From NCBI RefSeq assembly GCF_032484785.1, contig NZ_JAUETR010000001.1:2359501-2423500 (forward strand): 64,000 nt of DNA, given 5' to 3'. Made by a program: the position numbers and the translations under genes. The notes below the pieces were generated by a model. That model had not been told where the DNA came from. It saw nothing but the letters and a program-made list of their open reading frames with translations, and made no database searches. Positions 44,939-53,457 of this stretch are shown in pieces (the first letter of the stretch is position 1; each line of letters begins with the position of its first letter). Source of the DNA: Bradyrhizobium sp. SZCCHNS1050 (GTDB lineage: Bacteria > Pseudomonadota > Alphaproteobacteria > Rhizobiales > Xanthobacteraceae).

Positions 44939-46123
44939 ATGACGTTTGAGATCGTCCAGGTCGTTCAAGAGATAAGCAATGCCGGCGGCGTGGAAACAGT
45001 CGCTATCGAGCTGGCGCGCGTTTTCGGCCGGAATGGTTTATCGAACATCGTGCTTGCGAGCACCGTCGCGGACAATCTCGAACACACGATCCGAGTCGAG
45101 CGCGTTGCGCCATGGCTGGCGCGGATTCCGACTCGCGGACTGTTCCGGCACATCGGCCGCGCCATTGTCGTGCCGCTGTTCACGCTGGCCGCGACACGGG
45201 CGCTGGCGCGTCACCCCGACGCCGTCGTCATCAGCCACGGCGACAGCCTCAAGGGTGACGTGCTGATCGTGCATGCCGTCAATGCGCAGAGCCTCGCCGA
45301 GAAACGCGCCGCCGGCAGTCGGCGCTGGATGCTCAACCCTATGCATCTGTGGGTCGCGCTGCGCGACCGGTTCATGATCGGAGGCCTGCGGTATCGGGCG
45401 TTCGTGGCGGTGTCCTCCCGCGTCACCGCGGAGCTGCAGCGCTTCTTCCGCGTGCCGGCCGCCCGCATCCACGTCATCTCCAACGGCATTGATCTCGCGC
45501 GCTTCAAGCGCGACGCCGTCGGCGGCCAGGCGATCCGGCGTGAGTTCGGCATCCCGGAGAACGCGCGCCTGCTGCTGTTCGTCGGCCACGAATTCAACCG
45601 CAAGGGACTGGCGCATGCGATCGGCGCGCTCGATCGGCTCGGCAACGACGTCTGGCTGCTGGTCGTCGGCTCGGACAATCCCGCGCCCTACCGCAGACTG
45701 ACGCGCAACGCCCAGCAACGACTGATCTTCGCCGGCCCACGCTCGGACCTGCCGGCGCTGTACTCGGCGGCCGATGCCTTCGTGCTCCCCACGAGTTATG
45801 AGACCTTCTCGCTGGTCTGCATGGAGGCCATGGCCTGCGGGGTGCCGGTGTTCGCAACGCCGGTCGGCGGCATCGAGGACTATCTGCGCGACGGCGTCAA
45901 CGGCTTCCGCATTTCAGCAGACGCCGATGACATCGCGGCCAAGCTCGCGGCCGTCTTCGCCGACCCCGCACTGATGCGCCGGCTGCAGGACGGCGCCCAG
46001 GCGACCGCGCAGATCTATGGCTGGGACCAGATCGGGCTGCAATACATCGAACTGCTCAAGCAGATCGATGCCGCCAAGCGCCAGTCCGGCCGCGCAGCGA
46101 TGGCGCTGCCGGTGAAGGCCTAG
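44939..46123 (+). CDS. Glycosyltransferase family 4
   Basis: A 394-residue GT-B retaining glycosyltransferase. The N-terminal domain opens with IVQVVQEISNAGGVETVAIELARVF. The C-terminal nucleotide-sugar domain has LLFVGHEFNRKGLAHAI and FVLPTSYETFSLVCMEAMACGVPVFAT, the E-x7-E motif of GT4. It is divergent from the glycosidase and ends exactly where the opposing glycosyltransferase ends (stop codons abut at 46123/46124). Sugar donor unknown. Confidence 0.9.
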   Translation: MTFEIVQVVQEISNAGGVETVAIELARVFGRNGLSNIVLASTVADNLEHTIRVERVAPWLARIPTRGLFRHIGRAIVVPLFTLAATRALARHPDAVVISHGDSLKGDVLIVHAVNAQSLAEKRAAGSRRWMLNPMHLWVALRDRFMIGGLRYRAFVAVSSRVTAELQRFFRVPAARIHVISNGIDLARFKRDAVGGQAIRREFGIPENARLLLFVGHEFNRKGLAHAIGALDRLGNDVWLLVVGSDNPAPYRRLTRNAQQRLIFAGPRSDLPALYSAADAFVLPTSYETFSLVCMEAMACGVPVFATPVGGIEDYLRDGVNGFRISADADDIAAKLAAVFADPALMRRLQDGAQATAQIYGWDQIGLQYIELLKQIDAAKRQSGRAAMALPVKA

Positions 46124-47302
46124 CTAATTCGTCTGCAGCCGCTGTGGGCGGGCGAGGCCGGATGCGGTTCTCGACTGATGCGCCGCGCGGCATGCCGTTT
46201 CAATCGCCGCCGCGACCGCATCATAGGTGAAGCGCCGAAGCACGTTCGCACGGGCCGCCTCACTGCGAACAGCGAGCTCCGCCCGCTGGCCGCTGAGCTC
46301 ATCGATGAGCCGACACAGGCTGCCGGGATCCTGCTCCGGCACGATCCAGCCGCCGTCGCCGACGACATCCGGAATCGCTCCGCAGGTCGATCCGATCACC
46401 GGGATGGCGCAGGCCTGGGCCTCGATGATCACCCGGCCGAACTGCTCGCGCACCGCGTCCGTGGTTCGCGTCAGCAGCAGCAATGCGTCCAGGCGGCGCA
46501 GAAAAGCCGCGACTGCAGCGGATGAAGCCCAGCCCTGGATGGTGACGCGCCCGCCCAAACCAAGTTCGGCCACGCGCCGGCGCAGATGCGGCTCGTGCGG
46601 ACCTTCGCCCATGATGCTCAGCGTCGCCACCGACTTGCTGCGCGCGAGCGCTTCGAGCGCATCGTCGAGGCCCTTCTCGACCACCAGCCGGCCGACATAG
46701 CCGAGCCGCAGCGGCGAGCCGGCCGTCGCATTCGATCGATCATCCGCCGGCATGAAGGTCGCGAGATCGACACCATAGCCGATCGGCGTCACCGGACCCG
46801 TGTAGCCGCACGCCCTCACGACCTCAGTCGCATCGGGACTGCGCGACAGGATGTGGGCGGTGCGGCCGAGGACGAATTTGCGGATCGCCTCGAATGGTGG
46901 CGGCAGCCGTTTCAGGATGTTCTGGTCGACCTCGAGCACGAGCGCCGCACGGCCGCGCAGCATCTGCGCCTGCAGCGCGACGATGCTCCAGGGCTCTTCC
47001 CAAAGGTGAATCACGTCGGGATCGAGCTCGCGCAGCAGGCGGCGCAGCGCCGGATAGAAGTGCAGGTACCATTTCATCGGACCCGCGTCCGGGAGTCGGA
47101 TCGGGAGCCGATGGATGGGAAAGGCTTCGTTGGAGTGAGCCGCGGTGATGGTGCGGCCGAATTCCTTCCACACCTCGGGCGTCACGAGATGCAGATCGAC
47201 GTCGGGCCGGGACGCGAGATGGCGGTAGCGCAGCCGGCCGGCCTCGCTGCTGGTGGCCGGATGCGCAATCGAGACGATTCGCAAGCGCCCCCTGCTAGAC
47301 AC
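46124..47302 (-). CDS. Glycosyltransferase family 4
   Basis: A 392-residue GT4 enzyme: LRIVSIAHPATSSEAGRLRYRHL at the N-terminus, RLGYVGRLVVEKGLDDALEAL in the middle and REQFGRVIIEAQACAIPVIGS at the donor site. The start overlaps the polysaccharide deacetylase gene by 8 bases, so it belongs to the minus-strand exopolysaccharide operon as its last gene. Confidence 0.9.
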   Translation of the reverse strand: MSSRGRLRIVSIAHPATSSEAGRLRYRHLASRPDVDLHLVTPEVWKEFGRTITAAHSNEAFPIHRLPIRLPDAGPMKWYLHFYPALRRLLRELDPDVIHLWEEPWSIVALQAQMLRGRAALVLEVDQNILKRLPPPFEAIRKFVLGRTAHILSRSPDATEVVRACGYTGPVTPIGYGVDLATFMPADDRSNATAGSPLRLGYVGRLVVEKGLDDALEALARSKSVATLSIMGEGPHEPHLRRRVAELGLGGRVTIQGWASSAAVAAFLRRLDALLLLTRTTDAVREQFGRVIIEAQACAIPVIGSTCGAIPDVVGDGGWIVPEQDPGSLCRLIDELSGQRAELAVRSEAARANVLRRFTYDAVAAAIETACRAAHQSRTASGLARPQRLQTN

Positions 47303-48317
47303 GGCCCATCACCTTCGCTGCAGTCCCGCTGAAGCCCGTGAGATGCAGCTCCATCGCCGCAAGCGTACGATGCGCGCCATTCATGGTGTTGCGCGGAATC
47401 GAGAACGCATCCTGCCCTGCTTTGACAAGGCCCTTGCGCGTGGTCGCGGCACTGGCGAATCCGGCCTGCCGCGCCAGCGCAAAGTCCCGCGGTCCGCAAT
47501 CGGCGGCGCGCCCGTAAGGAAACGCGAAGTGCCGGACGTCGATGCCGAGCCGCTCGTTCAATCGCAGCCGCGCGCCGGCCAGCTCGCGAAGGGCGTCTTC
47601 GGAAGACAGCGACGAGATGCGCGCATGCGAGACGGTGTGGGCTCCGATCTCGATGAGCGGATCCCCCGCCAGCACTTCCAGCATGTCCCAGGAGATCGCA
47701 TGCTTCCAGTGCATTGCCTCGATGTCGATGGCGTTGGCGGCACAGAACGCGGCGTAACGATCCGCCGCCTGCGGGCCATCCCAGCGCGAGGCGATCTGCG
47801 CGAACACCGCGCGGCGCTGCTCGGCGCTCGACGGCGCGATCCGCTCATCGTCGACCGTGACATGGCCCCTGTGCAGCAGCGCATCCTCCAAGCCAGCGCC
47901 CCACAGCGGCAAGGTGCCGTCGGGAATGCCGGTCGTCACGAACAGCGTCACCGGCACCTTGCGCCTGCGGAACACCGGCACAAGCAGATCGAACGTATCG
48001 CGGTAGCAGTCGTCGATCGAGAAGTTGACGTAGCGGCCGGACGGCTCGGCGCTTGCCGTCCGGCGCAGCGCCTCGCTGATCGTCACGACATCCCAACCCT
48101 GGTCGAGGACATAGCCGAGGAAGCGATCGAGAAAGTCGGCATCGACGTAGAAGTCGCGATTGGGCAGACGCTCCCACTGCTCTGCCGGCGCGGTGCGATG
48201 GAACGTCAAACAGCAGCCGCGCGGGCCGAGCACACGATCGATCACTTTGGCGACGGGAAGGACGAAGGCGCCGGATGCCATCATCGCTTTGGCAGCAGCG
48301 AGGGCCAGCAGGGTCAA
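47295..48317 (-). CDS. Polysaccharide deacetylase (CE4/NodB-like)
   Basis: A 340-residue protein with NodB homology: NFSIDDCYRDTFDLLVPVFRRRKVPVTLFV contains the metal-site Asp-Asp, and EIGAHTVSHARIS supplies the two histidines. ACCLTFHR-like and FAFPYG motifs are also present. A hydrophobic N-terminus (LLALAAAKAMMASGAFVL) may be an anchor. ATG overlaps the flippase stop by 4 bases. Likely removes acetyl groups from polymer intermediates. Confidence 0.87.
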   Translation of the reverse strand: MTLLALAAAKAMMASGAFVLPVAKVIDRVLGPRGCCLTFHRTAPAEQWERLPNRDFYVDADFLDRFLGYVLDQGWDVVTISEALRRTASAEPSGRYVNFSIDDCYRDTFDLLVPVFRRRKVPVTLFVTTGIPDGTLPLWGAGLEDALLHRGHVTVDDERIAPSSAEQRRAVFAQIASRWDGPQAADRYAAFCAANAIDIEAMHWKHAISWDMLEVLAGDPLIEIGAHTVSHARISSLSSEDALRELAGARLRLNERLGIDVRHFAFPYGRAADCGPRDFALARQAGFASAATTRKGLVKAGQDAFSIPRNTMNGAHRTLAAMELHLTGFSGTAAKVMGRV

Positions 48318-49834
48318 CTCAGCTCTCCCTTCATCTTGAACGTACGACGAACATGACGGAGCGCCGTGCCGACCACGGCCGGCAGCAGGATGCCGATCGC
48401 GAAGGCCAGGCAGAGGAGATACGCCAATCCGCCGGCGAACAGGCGCGGCAGCAGGCCCGGCACGGAGGTCTGAATCATCAGGCCGAGCACGACCATCAAT
48501 GCGGTCGGCAGCAGGGCCAGGCCGATCACGAGCAGGAGCTTTCGCGCATCACCGAGCACGAACACCACGCCCGACAGCAGCACGAGGCTGCGGATCGCTT
48601 CGCCGATGCCGAGCAACTGCATGCCGGCCGCCGGCGACGGATCGAACAGCGGCATCAGCAGGTTGAAGCCCATGTTGGCGAGATAGGCCGAGACGATGAT
48701 GACCGCAGCGACGCCGTTGCGCCCCGCGCCATTGAGCAGACGGATCAGGATCCAGCCGAGGGTCGCGGCCCAGACGCCGCAGGCGATGCCCTTGAGCGCA
48801 TGCGAGGTCAGCAGCAGGGCCTCGTCGCCGAACGCGCCGCGGAAATAGATCAGGCGGACGATGTCGGTCGAGAAGACCAGCAGGAACGCCGAGGCCGGCA
48901 AGGTCAGCGCGAGCAGCGGCCGCAGCAGCGCCTCGGTCTGCGCACGCGGATCGCGTGGGGCATGCTGCGACAGCACCGCCATGCCGAGCGGTTGGCTGAT
49001 CAGCAGCAGCGCGCTCTCGGTCAGCGAGCGCGCGTAGTCCAGCGACGCGACGGCGCCGGTCGTCAGCCGCGATGCCGTGAAGCGCTCGATCCAGACATTG
49101 CCCTGCTCGGCCAACGGCAACGCCAGCAGGACGCGCAGCCGGCGGAAGAATTCGATACCCTTGTCGATCACCATGCCGGCGGTCAGGCCGGAGACGCTCA
49201 GCGCGCCCTCGCGCCACAGCGTGAACAGACCCCAGGCGGCGAGGCCATTGAAGGCGACGGTGAAGGCGCAGGCGAGCATGTAAGCGTCGCCGGTCAGCAC
49301 CAGCAGGCCGATGCCGCCGATCACCGCGACGTTGAGCAGGCTGGCACGGACATTGGTCAGCCGCGTGCGGCCGAGCGCGATCTCGCCGGCGGCAAGCACA
49401 TTGAGCACCGCCGACGCCGGCATGCCGAACGCCATCATGCGCACGAAGTGCAAGGTCAGCTCGCGCCCCTCCGCCGAGAAGCCGCCGACGACGGCGTTCA
49501 CCCAGAGCTCACCGAGCAGCAGGATGATCGCGGTCACCAGGCTCGAGACGACGGCAATGACGATCGTCAGCGCACCGAGGCTACGCGCGGCATCCGGCCG
49601 CTGCAGCGCCTCGCGATGCATCGGGATCATGATCGCCGGCACGCTCTCGTTCTGCAGGAACGCAAGCGGGATGAGCACGGCCGCCATGGCGGCCCGGAAT
49701 CCGTCGGCGATGAGCGAGGCGCCGAGCACATGCGCCATCAACACTTCGCGGCCGAAGCCGAGCATCTTGCTCGCCAGCGCACCGCTGATCAGCAGCGCAC
49801 TGAAGCGCTTGAGCGAAGGACCGGAGGCGCTCAT
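48314..49834 (-). CDS. MurJ/MviN-like polysaccharide flippase
   Basis: A 506-residue protein with about 13-14 hydrophobic segments, of the MOP exporter superfamily. SKMLGFGREVLMAHVLGAS, FLQNESVPAIMIP and LTTGAVASLDYARSLTESALLLISQPLG fit MurJ-like members. Within an exopolysaccharide operon it should flip lipid-linked repeat units across the inner membrane (a Wzx role) and not serve as the cell's lipid II flippase. The start ATG overlaps the stop of the 59-residue gene upstream (ATGA at 49831-49834). Confidence 0.85.
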   Translation of the reverse strand: MSASGPSLKRFSALLISGALASKMLGFGREVLMAHVLGASLIADGFRAAMAAVLIPLAFLQNESVPAIMIPMHREALQRPDAARSLGALTIVIAVVSSLVTAIILLLGELWVNAVVGGFSAEGRELTLHFVRMMAFGMPASAVLNVLAAGEIALGRTRLTNVRASLLNVAVIGGIGLLVLTGDAYMLACAFTVAFNGLAAWGLFTLWREGALSVSGLTAGMVIDKGIEFFRRLRVLLALPLAEQGNVWIERFTASRLTTGAVASLDYARSLTESALLLISQPLGMAVLSQHAPRDPRAQTEALLRPLLALTLPASAFLLVFSTDIVRLIYFRGAFGDEALLLTSHALKGIACGVWAATLGWILIRLLNGAGRNGVAAVIIVSAYLANMGFNLLMPLFDPSPAAGMQLLGIGEAIRSLVLLSGVVFVLGDARKLLLVIGLALLPTALMVVLGLMIQTSVPGLLPRLFAGGLAYLLCLAFAIGILLPAVVGTALRHVRRTFKMKGELS

Positions 49835-50010
49835 GCGGCATCCTCCGACACGGCCGGCGGCCCTTTCCATCGCGCAGGGACTTGTCCGTCCTCGAGCAGT
49901 TTCGACCACGACGGCACCGGCGCGAGAATGGCGAACGGCGGATCGCAGTCCGCGACGAGATCGACCATACGCCGCTCGGAGGACGGGGCAGGTGTGACGA
50001 TCGTGCTCAC
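49831..50010 (-). CDS. 59-residue hypothetical protein in the exopolysaccharide operon (GTG start)
   Basis: The frame opens with GTG overlapping the glycosyltransferase stop (GTGA) and closes with TGA overlapping the flippase start (ATGA), so it is stitched into the operon on both sides. The translation is MSTIVTPAPSSERRMVDLVA, then a middle with FAILAPVPSWSKLLEDG, ending PPAVSEDAA. It has no membrane segment and no recognised domain. An annotation limited to ATG starts or longer genes would miss it. An internal ATG (residue 15) is an alternative start. Confidence 0.65.
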   Translation of the reverse strand: MSTIVTPAPSSERRMVDLVADCDPPFAILAPVPSWSKLLEDGQVPARWKGPPAVSEDAA

Positions 50011-51164
50011 ACCGCCGCTCCCGCACCGACATTGCGGATCAGCAGCCCGATCGAGTCCAGCATGCGTGCAAGACTGTAATGGGTGCGCGCGCGGCGCGAC
50101 GCGTAGTCGAGCTGGGGCGCGAGGAACTCGGGTTGAGCCAGCACCGCGTCCAGAGCCTCGGACAGCGCACGCGCGTCACCAGGCGGCACGAGCAGGCCGG
50201 CCCGGCCATGTTCGAGGATGTCCGGCGCAGCGCCGGCGTCAGTGGCAATCACCGGCACGCCGGCGAGCATCGCTTCGACCAGGGTGCGGCCGAACGGCTC
50301 GGGATCGATCGACGGATGCACCATCGCGTCCACCGCCTGCATCAGCAGCGGCACGTCGCTGCGATGCCCAAGGAAGTGAACGCGATCGCCGAGGCAAAGC
50401 TCCGTGACCAGCCGTCTCAGCTCAGCCGCGTAGTCCTGCTCGCCGAACAACGCGTCGCCAACGATGATACCGTGCACGTCCGGCAATTCGGCCAGCGCCT
50501 CGATCAGAACGTGCTGCCCCTTCCACCGCGCGAGCCGGCTGAACACGCCGACCAGCGGTCCCGACGGCAGGCCGAGCCGTTGCCTCAGCTCCTCGCGCGA
50601 CACGGGCACGGGTTCGACGGCGAGACCATTGGGCACGACCTCGACGAGCGAGCGTCGACCTCCGGCCTCGATGAAGGCGGCTGCGGCAGCTTCGGAGGGG
50701 ACGACGACCTTCGCCGCGAAGCGGTTGGCGAGGAAGATCTGCATGCGACGCTGCAGCGCGCCGAAATGAGCCGGGCTGATGATGTCGTGCAGATGCCAGA
50801 TCAACGGCCGCCGTGCCGCGATGTTGGCGATGGCCGACAGGACAAAGGCCTTCTGCGAATTGGCATAGAGGACGTCATGCTTGCGTGCGACATGCGCGAG
50901 CTCCGCGGTGATCGCCGCGAGTCTGCCGAACAGCGGCAGCGCCTCGAGCCACGAACTGTCACGTCTGAACTGCCCCAGGCCGTGGCCCCGGCGCGACGTG
51001 ACGACCGACATCCCGCGCTCAGCCAGCACCTGGCCGAGCGGGCCCGGCTCGAACAGGAACACCGACGAATCCTTGCGGCCCTGGACGACATCGAGCAGGA
51101 TCAACTCGGCGCCGCCGATCTGCCCGGTGTGATCGACGAACAGGACACGCTCGGTCGACATCAC
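50007..51164 (-). CDS. Glycosyltransferase family 4
   Basis: A 385-residue GT4 enzyme: VLFVDHTGQIGGAELILLDV at the N-terminus, LVGVFSRLARWKGQHVLIEAL at the linker, and HPSIDPEPFGRTLVEAMLAGVPVIATDAGAAPDIL at the donor site. The ATG overlaps the stop of the chain-length gene (ATGA at 51161-51164). Third gene of the minus-strand exopolysaccharide operon. Confidence 0.92.
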   Translation of the reverse strand: MMSTERVLFVDHTGQIGGAELILLDVVQGRKDSSVFLFEPGPLGQVLAERGMSVVTSRRGHGLGQFRRDSSWLEALPLFGRLAAITAELAHVARKHDVLYANSQKAFVLSAIANIAARRPLIWHLHDIISPAHFGALQRRMQIFLANRFAAKVVVPSEAAAAAFIEAGGRRSLVEVVPNGLAVEPVPVSREELRQRLGLPSGPLVGVFSRLARWKGQHVLIEALAELPDVHGIIVGDALFGEQDYAAELRRLVTELCLGDRVHFLGHRSDVPLLMQAVDAMVHPSIDPEPFGRTLVEAMLAGVPVIATDAGAAPDILEHGRAGLLVPPGDARALSEALDAVLAQPEFLAPQLDYASRRARTHYSLARMLDSIGLLIRNVGAGAAV

Positions 51165-53431
51165 CCGGCTCCGGCGTAGGCCGCCACGGGCGCGGTCTGG
51201 ACCACAGGCGCGCTGCGGTGCTCGACGTCGGTCATGGTGACGACGATGCCGACATCGCGGGCTCCGAGTGCCCTGCTCCTGCTCACCGTCGCGACCGCCG
51301 GCTCGATCAACGACCGGTCACTGCGCACGCAGACGATCGCCCAGTCCGTACCGGCAAGGAAGTCGTTCCGTTGCGACGGCAATGGTGTGTCGACGATCAC
51401 GGCATCATAGCCATCGAGACCAGCGAGGAGACGGTCGAGGCTGATCGCGTCGAGAATGTCGCCGACCGGACCGGTCGCCTCACCAACCGGCAGCACGTCG
51501 AGCGAGGGATGCGCGGTGGGCAGAACCATATCCCGGAGCGGCGTCCCGCGCTCCAGCGCGCCGAGCCATCCGGGGCTTGCCGGCAGCGCCATGATCTCTG
51601 CAAAGGCGGGATGCGAGACGTCGCACTCGACGACCAGCACGCGCCAGCCTGCGGCCGCGAGGTGCTCTGCCAGCGCACAGGTCGTGGTCGTCTTGCCATC
51701 TGCTGCATCGGGAGAGGTCACGACGATGCGCTGCGATCGGCCGGACCGCTTCAAACCGAGTTCGTGGACGAGATCATGCAGCGTGTGCTGAAAATCAGTG
51801 TCCTCGGAGGCGAGGCGCAAGACGCGCGGGATCGCCAGCGGTTGGTGGCCTTGCAGGATCGCGCCGAGCGCCGACATCTCACGCAGGCTCTTCAGGCGCG
51901 GCAGGCAGGCCAGGATCGAAACGTCGGCGACGCTCGGGAGATGAGACCTTCGTTCGGGCGCTGCCGGTGGCGTCGCCGCTTGCGGTGCGGTCACACGCTC
52001 GGGCAATTCAGGGACGATGGCCGGAGCTTCGTCGACAGCGGGCGCCTCGACCTGCTCGGCCGGCGCTTCGGGGGTGACGGGCAAGGGCGGCCTGATCAGG
52101 CGCGCGCCGAGCTTGTCGGCGAGCAGCGCAGCGCCGACACCGAAGATCAACGCGAGCGTCATGCCAGCGGCGAGGAACGGGATCTTCTTCGGGAAGAACG
52201 GCTTGCTCGGCAGCTCAGCGAGGCTGACGAGACGCGTGCTGCCGCGCAGGACACGCCGTTCGGTCTCGAGCTCGCTCGCCTTCTTGTAGAGCTCGGCATA
52301 TTGCTGCCGCTTGATCTCGGTGTCGCGCACCATGCTCTCGATGGAGGCCTCGTCCAGCGTGGCCGAGCCGGCCTCCGCCTTCGCCGTCTCCATCTGCTTC
52401 TTCAGCGAGTTCACCAGCGCGGTGTTGGCGTCGTACGTCTTCTGCGCGCTCGCCGCGATGCTCTGCATCTCGGCGACCAGCCGCTGCTGGATGATCGCCT
52501 GCTCGCGCGTCAGCGCCAGGATCGAGGGGTGCTTCGGCCCGAGCACACCGGCCGCACTGGCGAGCTGCGCGCTCACGGTCGTCAGTTGCTGCTTGAGGTC
52601 GGCGATGGTGCGGCTCTGCAGCACCGACGGGGCGTCGGTCGGCCCGCGCTCCTGCTCCGACTTGATCTCCTGCAGCCGCGCCGCGGCGTCGGCGCGCGCG
52701 GCCTCCGCCTGCGACAGCTGCTGGCCGATGCTGGTCAGCCGCTCCGAGGAGATCGGCGCATTGGCGCCACGCATCAGGCCCTTGGTGCGGCGGAACTTCT
52801 GGATCTTGTCGTCGGCCTCGCGCAGTTGCTGGTCGAGCTGCTTCAATTCCTTCCAGAGCCAGGAGCTCGCGACCTCGCGGCTGTTGGCGCCTTCGGTGCG
52901 CTGGTCCTCGAGAAAGGTCTGCGTCAACGCGTTGGCGAGCGTCTTCGCAGCCTCGGGACTGCTCGACTGATAGGAGATGTTGATGACGCGCGAGCGGCCG
53001 GCCGAAGCAACGCTGAAGCGACTGTCGACGTGATCGATGAACGCGCCCGGATCGGTCTTGAGGCGCTGGCACGCATCGCCCGAACCCATGAGACGGCCGC
53101 GCTCGCATTCGCCGACCACGGCGTCGACCACGCCGGGCGACGACATGATCTGACGCAGCAGGCGCGGCGAGCGAATAACCAGGAGCTGGCTTTCCATGTC
53201 GGCGGGATCGCCGATCTTCTGCGCCCACGCCGCCGAGGTGTTGGCACCCGGCTCCTGCTCGGCGATGATCACGGAAGCGGTGGCGAGATAGCGCACCGGC
53301 AGCAGCACGAGCGCGGCCACGGCAAGCGCGAGAACGGCGCCGGCCACGATGGCGAACACGCCGCGGCGGCGCCAGATCCGGGCGACGGCGTCAATGCCGG
53401 ACAAGGCCTCGCCGAGAGCCGCCTGCCTCAT
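51161..53431 (-). CDS. Wzz/GumC chain-length protein fused to a tyrosine-kinase-like ATPase
   Basis: A 756-residue inner-membrane protein that should control export and chain length of the polymer. TM1 (GVFAIVAGAVLALAVAALVLL) precedes a Wzz domain and long coiled coils (about 170-400). TM2 (IPFLAAGMTLALIFGVGAALL) follows. The C-terminal ATPase has Walker A SPDAADGKTTTT, an A' motif RVLVVECDVSHP and Walker B DAVIVDTPL. The tyrosine-rich tail of typical bacterial tyrosine kinases is missing, with only one Tyr near the end. I use ATG 53431; a TTG 8 codons upstream is possible. Confidence 0.87.
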   Translation of the reverse strand: MRQAALGEALSGIDAVARIWRRRGVFAIVAGAVLALAVAALVLLPVRYLATASVIIAEQEPGANTSAAWAQKIGDPADMESQLLVIRSPRLLRQIMSSPGVVDAVVGECERGRLMGSGDACQRLKTDPGAFIDHVDSRFSVASAGRSRVINISYQSSSPEAAKTLANALTQTFLEDQRTEGANSREVASSWLWKELKQLDQQLREADDKIQKFRRTKGLMRGANAPISSERLTSIGQQLSQAEAARADAAARLQEIKSEQERGPTDAPSVLQSRTIADLKQQLTTVSAQLASAAGVLGPKHPSILALTREQAIIQQRLVAEMQSIAASAQKTYDANTALVNSLKKQMETAKAEAGSATLDEASIESMVRDTEIKRQQYAELYKKASELETERRVLRGSTRLVSLAELPSKPFFPKKIPFLAAGMTLALIFGVGAALLADKLGARLIRPPLPVTPEAPAEQVEAPAVDEAPAIVPELPERVTAPQAATPPAAPERRSHLPSVADVSILACLPRLKSLREMSALGAILQGHQPLAIPRVLRLASEDTDFQHTLHDLVHELGLKRSGRSQRIVVTSPDAADGKTTTTCALAEHLAAAGWRVLVVECDVSHPAFAEIMALPASPGWLGALERGTPLRDMVLPTAHPSLDVLPVGEATGPVGDILDAISLDRLLAGLDGYDAVIVDTPLPSQRNDFLAGTDWAIVCVRSDRSLIEPAVATVSRSRALGARDVGIVVTMTDVEHRSAPVVQTAPVAAYAGAG

Positions 53432-53457
53432 GATCTGCACCCGTACCACATCCAATA

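Noticed and set aside
48275..50407. A 710-codon plus-strand frame opposite the flippase
   Set aside because: The translation is Gln/Arg/Ala-rich low complexity, typical of an antisense shadow; the minus-strand genes show clear families and tight overlaps.
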